Shown here one piece after another: positions 20,699 to 24,305 of a stretch of DNA of 24,305 bases. Under the pieces are notes generated by a model, which worked only from the letters and a program-made list of their open reading frames with translations, did no database searches and was not told where the DNA came from. Within the stretch, counting starts at the first letter, position 1; every line of letters starts with the position of its first letter. The DNA comes from a virus: IMG/VR virus record IMGVR_UViG_3300043466_003756, positions 1-24,305 of that record; one strand, written 5' to 3'. Both the position numbers and the translations under genes were made by a program.

Positions 20699-20875
20699 AT
20701 GATAACCCAAGAAATCTTAGACTCTTTCGTTTACGAAACTCTTAACGGAGAATTCGAAGTTACCGATCCAACTGAATTTGATCAAGTATTGGTCGCTGGG
20801 CCTTTTAAAACAAAAAAAGCAGCCGAAGCTGCTTTCCTTGAATTTGTTGAGAAAAACTCAATTGAATTCGAGTAG
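20699..20875 (+). CDS. Small acidic protein (58 aa) convergent with lysis genes
   Basis: The ORF encodes MITQEILDSFVYETLNGEFE and ends near NSIEFE. It starts 4 nt after the Prs stop, so it is probably translated from the same mRNA. A KTKKAAEAAFLEFVE helix near 37-51 is encoded by the DNA that also forms the minus-strand terminator, which explains its repeated Ala codons. Function unknown. Confidence 0.6.
   Translation: MITQEILDSFVYETLNGEFEVTDPTEFDQVLVAGPFKTKKAAEAAFLEFVEKNSIEFE
20812..20835 (-). terminator. UUCG-capped intrinsic terminator for the minus-strand lysis/tail unit
   Basis: On the minus strand the sequence reads AAAGCAGC-TTCG-GCTGC followed by seven T residues: an 8-bp stem closed by C(UUCG)G. 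It lies inside the coding region of the plus-strand 58-aa gene, about 45-65 nt past the end of the tail-collar gene. Confidence 0.82.
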
Positions 20876-20878
20876 TTT

Positions 20879-21184
20879 CTAGACAGGTTTACCGACTTGT
20901 GCTACGACGATATACGTAGGAATGTACGAACCGTAACCTTCAATCATCTGGCCAGGAGAAGCGTCGATAACCTCACCACTAAAATTCCTAGGCCGACAGT
21001 CTGGCAAAACCCCATAGTCAGCTCCATAACCGGAAAGAATTTCGGCTAACTCTGGATACTCTTGAGGATTGTAGTTCGAACCGTCGCACAGTAGCCAATT
21101 AGATTGTCTTCTGCTCAACGCCCTAAATATTTCTCCGACTGCTTTCGCTGGGACTATTCGCCTTATGCGTATTGGTGCTGGCAT
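20879..21184 (-). CDS. Tail-collar (short tail fibre-like) protein
   Basis: This encodes 101 residues. A phage Tail Collar domain is visible: GEIFRALSRRQSNWLLCDGSNYNPQ then EYPELAEILSGYGADYGV and LPDCRPRN (usually LPDLRGR). This domain begins many short tail fibre proteins. Here the protein consists of little more than this domain, with no fibre shaft or receptor-binding tip, so it may be a small tail or baseplate accessory. It lies 10 nt downstream of the endolysin gene on the same strand, probably co-transcribed. Confidence 0.78.
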   Translation of the reverse strand: MPAPIRIRRIVPAKAVGEIFRALSRRQSNWLLCDGSNYNPQEYPELAEILSGYGADYGVLPDCRPRNFSGEVIDASPGQMIEGYGSYIPTYIVVAQVGKPV

Positions 21185-21194
21185 TGTCTAATCG

Positions 21195-22022
21195 TTATTT
21201 TAGTAGAGCGTAGTACTCTTTAAAGTGTTTCAAACGATCAGCAAGACCGATTGTTCCACCGTTAACTCTCTTAGTAACTGAAGTTACAGTAGCATCGTCA
21301 GCTCCCTTATCGCAAATTGCCCAAAGACCATTTGACTGAAAAAAGAATGCAGCAGATGCCAATGGATACTTGGTTGCAACTAGGTCTGGATTTGCGATAA
21401 TATTCTCATCAACCGTTTTGTCGAATCTAGAGTAGTTATCCTTTCCAGTCAGTTGAATATAACCACGACCGCGAAATTTATAACCTTCACCAGTAGTTTC
21501 AGCACCATTACCCATACGGTTACCGTAAACTAGGTTAGCAATTTTTTCCGGCTTACGCTCGTATTCTAGAGCTTTTGCATCGGTTGGGAAGTACTTCGCA
21601 AAAATACCTCTTAGACCCTTTGCTCCGTAATTTAAGTTTTCTTGAACTGCTTTGAATCCGCCAGACTCATGGCCACATTGTGCCAAGAAGTGAGCAAGTC
21701 TCAATGGAGTTGTGATGCCGAATTTTGCAGCAGTATCAGGAATCTGAGCGATTACTGTATCCGGAACGTGTCCTTTTAGATTAGCTAGTTTAAATTCGCT
21801 AACTGGGATTGCAACTGGTGCAGCTGCTTGAGCTGGGGCTGCTCCCATTAATTTTGACCAAGAGGCCGGGCCAACAATACCGTCAGCCGATAGGCCGTTA
21901 GCTGCTTGCCATTCTTTTACCTTAGTCTCAGTGCCAGGTCCAAATTGACCGTCTGCGGTAAGACCAAGTTTTTCCTGAAGTTGTTTAACTTCAGGTCCTG
22001 AAGATCCATTCTTTAGTAACAT
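21195..22022 (-). CDS. Endolysin: peptidoglycan-binding domain + GH19 hydrolase
   Basis: This encodes 275 residues. An N-terminal PG_binding_1 domain (about 4-59: GSSGPEVKQLQEKLGLTADG, then FGPGTETKVKEWQ and GIVGPASWSKL) is joined by an Ala/Pro linker to a GH19 chitinase-fold domain (about 80-270). GH19 marks include FLAQCGHESGGF (catalytic E119) and ETTGEGYKFRGRGYIQLTG. GH19 endolysins cleave the glycan strand of peptidoglycan for lysis. There is no signal peptide, so a holin would be needed. Transcription is from a minus-strand late box. Confidence 0.92.
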   Translation of the reverse strand: MLLKNGSSGPEVKQLQEKLGLTADGQFGPGTETKVKEWQAANGLSADGIVGPASWSKLMGAAPAQAAAPVAIPVSEFKLANLKGHVPDTVIAQIPDTAAKFGITTPLRLAHFLAQCGHESGGFKAVQENLNYGAKGLRGIFAKYFPTDAKALEYERKPEKIANLVYGNRMGNGAETTGEGYKFRGRGYIQLTGKDNYSRFDKTVDENIIANPDLVATKYPLASAAFFFQSNGLWAICDKGADDATVTSVTKRVNGGTIGLADRLKHFKEYYALLK

Positions 22023-22038
22023 AAGTATGATTTTCTTG

Positions 22039-22046
22039 TTATTTAT
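22039..22046 (-). promoter_or_regulatory. Minus-strand late promoter box for the endolysin
   Basis: On the minus strand this reads ATAAATAA within TCTAATAAATAACAAG, 16 nt before the endolysin ATG. It is divergent from the plus-strand box at 22074. Confidence 0.7.
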
Positions 22047-22073
22047 TAGAACCGTATGGGCCTAAAAGGTCTA

Positions 22074-22081
22074 ATAAATAA
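22074..22081 (+). promoter_or_regulatory. Late promoter box for the 22089 gene
   Basis: TCTAATAAATAATCC, nearly the same context as the divergent minus-strand box 28 bp away. It ends 7 nt before the ATG at 22089, deciding that start over the one at 22056. Confidence 0.68.
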
Positions 22082-22088
22082 TCCTAGT

Positions 22089-22460
22089 ATGAGCCCTCAC
22101 GTCAATCTGAAAAGTGCAAAGTTAATTCTTAGTTGGTGTATTGAAAAATACGGGCCCAGCGAATACGCTAATTTAAAAACTCTAAAGATCAAGCTTGATT
22201 CTAATTTAGAGTACATTGGCCAGTACATGCAATACAACAATACAATTACTCTGAACCCAAGGTATCACCGGTCCTTATTGGGTTGGTGTTCGACGGTCAT
22301 TCATGAGTACACTCATTTTCAACAGGACATGAATAAGTACCACGAATATCGGACGAGTTATGAAAATCATCCCTATGAGATAAGTTCAAATAATCGAAGC
22401 AACCGCGACAAACTTGAGGCCAAGCGATTTATTCTTGGGAAACTCCGAGCTAAAAAGTAG
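22089..22460 (+). CDS. Zincin-like metalloprotease domain protein
   Basis: This encodes 123 residues from the ATG at 22089. An in-frame ATG at 22056 lies upstream of the late box and is rejected. The protein contains STVIHEYTHFQQDM, an HExxH motif (H72, E73, H76), with likely third ligands among the following YHEY and NHPYE residues. No signal peptide is present, so it acts in the cytoplasm, in the virion or after lysis. It is short and lacks other domains. SprT-like or other zincin folds are possible; substrate unknown. Confidence 0.62.
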   Translation: MSPHVNLKSAKLILSWCIEKYGPSEYANLKTLKIKLDSNLEYIGQYMQYNNTITLNPRYHRSLLGWCSTVIHEYTHFQQDMNKYHEYRTSYENHPYEISSNNRSNRDKLEAKRFILGKLRAKK

Positions 22461-22466
22461 TATAAT
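22461..22466 (+). promoter_or_regulatory. TATAAT promoter for the lipoprotein gene
   Basis: AGTAGTATAATAATAA directly follows the TAG of the zincin gene. The ATG is 36 nt downstream; the leader is nearly all A, T and C, with no Shine-Dalgarno sequence. Confidence 0.62.
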
Positions 22467-22502
22467 AATAACTCAATCTTTAAAATAAAAAAACAAACAG
22501 AC

Positions 22503-22676
22503 ATGAAAAATCTATTTTTCGCGATCGCAATGATCTTCGCTGGAGCTTTGACAAGCTGTCAAAATACCGCGACTGAGGCAACTTCTACTAGTCAAGATAC
22601 AACTCAAGTTGACTCGACTGCAACTGCAGTTGACACAACTAGTATCAAGGCTGATACAGCTTGCTGCTCAGAGTAA
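22503..22676 (+). CDS. Small lipoprotein (57 aa)
   Basis: The ORF encodes a lipoprotein signal peptide (MKNLFFAIAMIFAGALTSC) with lipobox L-T-S-C, so Cys19 would be lipidated. The mature part is a low-complexity chain of Thr, Ser, Ala, Asp and Gln ending TACCSE. There is no folded domain. Hydrophilic Thr/Ser-rich lipoproteins of this kind are common on Bacteroidota surfaces. For a phage, a role in superinfection exclusion or envelope modification during infection is possible, but that is inference. A strong terminator follows. Confidence 0.75.
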   Translation: MKNLFFAIAMIFAGALTSCQNTATEATSTSQDTTQVDSTATAVDTTSIKADTACCSE

Positions 22677-22701
22677 TTAGCTAATCTTTTTTACGACTTT
22701 T

Positions 22702-22731
22702 TCTGCCCGAGCCTAGGTTCGGGCAGATTTG
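22702..22731 (+). terminator. Intrinsic terminator after the lipoprotein gene
   Basis: TCTGCCCGA (22702-22710) pairs with TCGGGCAGA (22719-22727), a 9-bp stem followed by TTTGTTTT. Confidence 0.85.
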
Positions 22732-22737
22732 TTTTGG

Positions 22738-22745
22738 ATAAATAA
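22738..22745 (+). promoter_or_regulatory. Late promoter box for the cohesin/dockerin-like gene
   Basis: GGATAAATAAT lies 17 nt before the ATG and sits inside the outer inverted repeat. Confidence 0.68.
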
Positions 22746-22762
22746 TAAAAAAGTCGTAAAAA

Positions 22763-24305
22763 ATGAAACAAATCCAAGCTTTATTTCTTGGGGTGTGCCT
22801 CTTATTAGTAGGCATTTCCAATCAGGTTGCTGCACAAACTTGTCCAGTGGCACCAACCTCAGCAACACCTTACGTCCTGATCGATTCTTCGTACCAGGTC
22901 GGAACTGTTGCTTCGGGCAAAACCTATGCTAGCTTCTGCTATGCCAATCCAACTTCCACAAAAATTACAGGTCTCCAGTTCAGAGTATGGTATGACAAGA
23001 CTGCATTTGCCGGCGCAAATCCAGTTGTTACCTCAGCCAATACTAGCTGGTCACAAAGCCTGAATTACGTGGTTGACTCCACTGAGGGTAATATCACAAT
23101 TACCATCGCGTACACCGGTTCTAGTTCAACATTCACTATTCCAGACGGAAGACAATTCAACGTTGAATTTACTCACTCAATAAACTTCCACACGTACACT
23201 TCAATTTCAAATCTCGCGATTACCGGAACAACCACTTTCCCAGCGAGCTCTGCGAACATTAACGGTTTAGATGACACATTAGCTCTTTATAGTTACGGTG
23301 GAGTCATGAAAAACGTTAAGCTTAATTTTCGTGGTGAATTCGCAAACGTGACTGGATCTCCAGCAAAGAACTTAACTCTGGCTTTAGAGAAAAAGCCTAA
23401 AACTGGTTCTACTTGGACTCAGGTTGCTACCTACACAACTAACACTCTAGGTAAATTCTCTTTCTCAGAAGATGTTGATACTACTTACTATGATGCTCGC
23501 CTCTATGTTAAAGGTGATACTCTTAGCGTAGGTAACATCGTCTCAACCGCAGATGCTCAAAAAATCAATGACTGGATGTTAGGAGTAGCTACTCCTACTG
23601 GTTTTGACTACTACACAGGAGACGTTAACGGATCAAACGGAATTACCGTTGCTGACGTTTACGGTGTATTCGGAAGAATCGCTGGCCGTTTCAGCACATG
23701 GCCGAATTCTGTTAAAGATGTGTTATTCTTCTCTGCTTCAGAATACTCAACAATTAACGGATCATCTACTAATTATAGATCAACCATTCCAGGTACAACC
23801 GAACTTTATTACACAATTAGTGGCGGAGTAGTAGACTCTGTTAAGTTCTATGTTGCTTCTCCTGGTGATGCTAACGGTACCGGTTATAACATGGCACGTT
23901 TAACTCCAATTCCAATTGTTAACCCAGCAAATGCTCACAAATACGTAATTGATGAAACCGTTGAATACGATAATTTAACTCTTTCAGTAATGGAGGTTAA
24001 CGTTCCTAAATTATCAGTAGAAGAAGGTAACCTAGTTAATATTCCAGTAAAGGTTTTAACTAACGGTTCGGATCGAGTAGGAGCTCTTCAATTAGCTCTA
24101 AAGTACGATGAATCTCTATTGGAGTTCAGAGGTGTTAACGGCACTGAAAAATCTCAAAAATGGATGGCATTCGTTAATCCATCGAATGGAGTAGTTGAAT
24201 GGGGAGGATTTGATCCAACCGGTAAAGATAACTTAATGAACAATGGCGAAGAAGTAGTTACTATTCAATTCGCAGCACTTAAGCCTCAAGACGAATGGGG
24301 TAAAA
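22763..24305 (+). CDS. Exported protein with dockerin-like and cohesin-like modules (partial)
   Basis: The reading frame stays open for 514 codons to the window edge, so the 3' end is missing. A signal peptide (MKQIQALFLGVCLLLVGISN) is predicted to be cut after VAA (residue 24). A beta-rich domain follows (about 27-190), then a possible carboxypeptidase-regulatory-like beta domain (about 195-255). Residues about 250-312 hold two related segments, GDTLSVGNIVSTADAQKIND and GDVNGSNGITVADVYGVFGR. The second has D287, N289 and D298 in dockerin calcium-loop positions. From about 413 comes a cohesin-like start (LSVEEGNLVNIPVKV, then GALQLALKYDESLLEFRGV). Probably displayed on the cell or virion surface; the role is open. 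Confidence 0.72.
   Translation, partial: MKQIQALFLGVCLLLVGISNQVAAQTCPVAPTSATPYVLIDSSYQVGTVASGKTYASFCYANPTSTKITGLQFRVWYDKTAFAGANPVVTSANTSWSQSLNYVVDSTEGNITITIAYTGSSSTFTIPDGRQFNVEFTHSINFHTYTSISNLAITGTTTFPASSANINGLDDTLALYSYGGVMKNVKLNFRGEFANVTGSPAKNLTLALEKKPKTGSTWTQVATYTTNTLGKFSFSEDVDTTYYDARLYVKGDTLSVGNIVSTADAQKINDWMLGVATPTGFDYYTGDVNGSNGITVADVYGVFGRIAGRFSTWPNSVKDVLFFSASEYSTINGSSTNYRSTIPGTTELYYTISGGVVDSVKFYVASPGDANGTGYNMARLTPIPIVNPANAHKYVIDETVEYDNLTLSVMEVNVPKLSVEEGNLVNIPVKVLTNGSDRVGALQLALKYDESLLEFRGVNGTEKSQKWMAFVNPSNGVVEWGGFDPTGKDNLMNNGEEVVTIQFAALKPQDEWGK

Larger units (their letters stand above)
22687..22763 (+). repeat. Nested inverted repeat spanning terminator, late promoter and start codon
   Basis: The outer arms TTTTTTACGACTTTTT (22687-22702) and AAAAAGTCGTAAAAAA (22748-22763) are exact complements over 16 bp. 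The downstream arm includes the A of the ATG at 22763. Between them lie the terminator hairpin and the late box. Readthrough RNA would hide the start in the outer stem, while RNA from the late box lacks the upstream arm. Confidence 0.78.

Noticed and set aside
22056-22088. Earlier in-frame ATG for the HExxH protein
   Set aside because: The late box at 22074 lies downstream of it, so late transcripts would not contain this start; the ATG at 22089 fits the usual spacing.

Overview
The window reads as part of the genome of a large T4-like (myovirus-type) phage, probably infecting a member of the Bacteroidota. The phage assignment rests on both subunits of a T4-type DNA topoisomerase II, a T4-lysozyme-like (GH24) protein, a GH19 endolysin beside a tail-collar protein, phage-style Prs, a T4-type late-promoter box (ATAAATAA, compare T4 TATAAATA) in front of most structural-looking genes, and a large set of proteins with T4-like capsid-targeting N-termini. 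The host inference is weaker: leaders are A-rich without Shine-Dalgarno sequences, and there is a Bacteroidota-style small lipoprotein with an LTSC lipobox plus other exported proteins. Apart from one two-gene minus-strand unit (20879-22022), all genes are on the plus strand.

Layout. 109-6091: small proteins, nearly all beginning with a short targeting peptide (type KGFxQFVNE or KYIKLFEE), many with their own late box; one is a predicted ADP-ribosyltransferase comparable in concept to T4 Alt. 1021-1250: two tRNA-like genes around a structured RNA with two GNRA hairpins. 6154-8370: a small membrane protein, a first sigma-like protein, a capsid-targeted annexin-like/lysozyme fusion, and an ECF-type sigma factor. 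8423-12851: a large unknown targeted protein, an AEP-primase-like protein, two small proteins, a GT/methyltransferase fusion and a GT2 glycosyltransferase. 12865-14499: a targeted nucleotidyltransferase and a secreted zincin. 14536-18211: topoisomerase large and medium subunits with two small genes between them. 18221-20875: a tight run of small unknowns, a 2H phosphoesterase (Acb1-like candidate), a hotdog thioesterase, Prs and a 58-aa protein. 20879-22022 (minus): tail-collar protein and endolysin. 22089-24305: a zincin, a lipoprotein and a long exported protein with dockerin-like and cohesin-like modules, cut by the window edge.

How it fits together. Two promoter vocabularies are visible. 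TATAAT-type boxes lie 6-10 nt before the ATGs of replication, sigma and exported-enzyme genes, implying leaderless or nearly leaderless mRNAs. ATAAATAA boxes precede the capsid-targeted proteins, lysis, surface-modification and tail genes. Two sigma-like genes are natural candidates for directing these classes. The most striking system is the capsid-targeted cargo set: at least 13 proteins whose first 8-14 residues end in [L/I/V]-x-E, the cleavage signature of the T4 gp21 prohead protease. The cargo includes a predicted ADP-ribosyltransferase, a nucleotidyltransferase, an annexin-like/lysozyme fusion, a possible anti-CBASS 2H phosphoesterase and many unknowns. I infer a large repertoire of internal head proteins injected with the DNA. 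No database search was possible; domain calls come from motifs read by eye.
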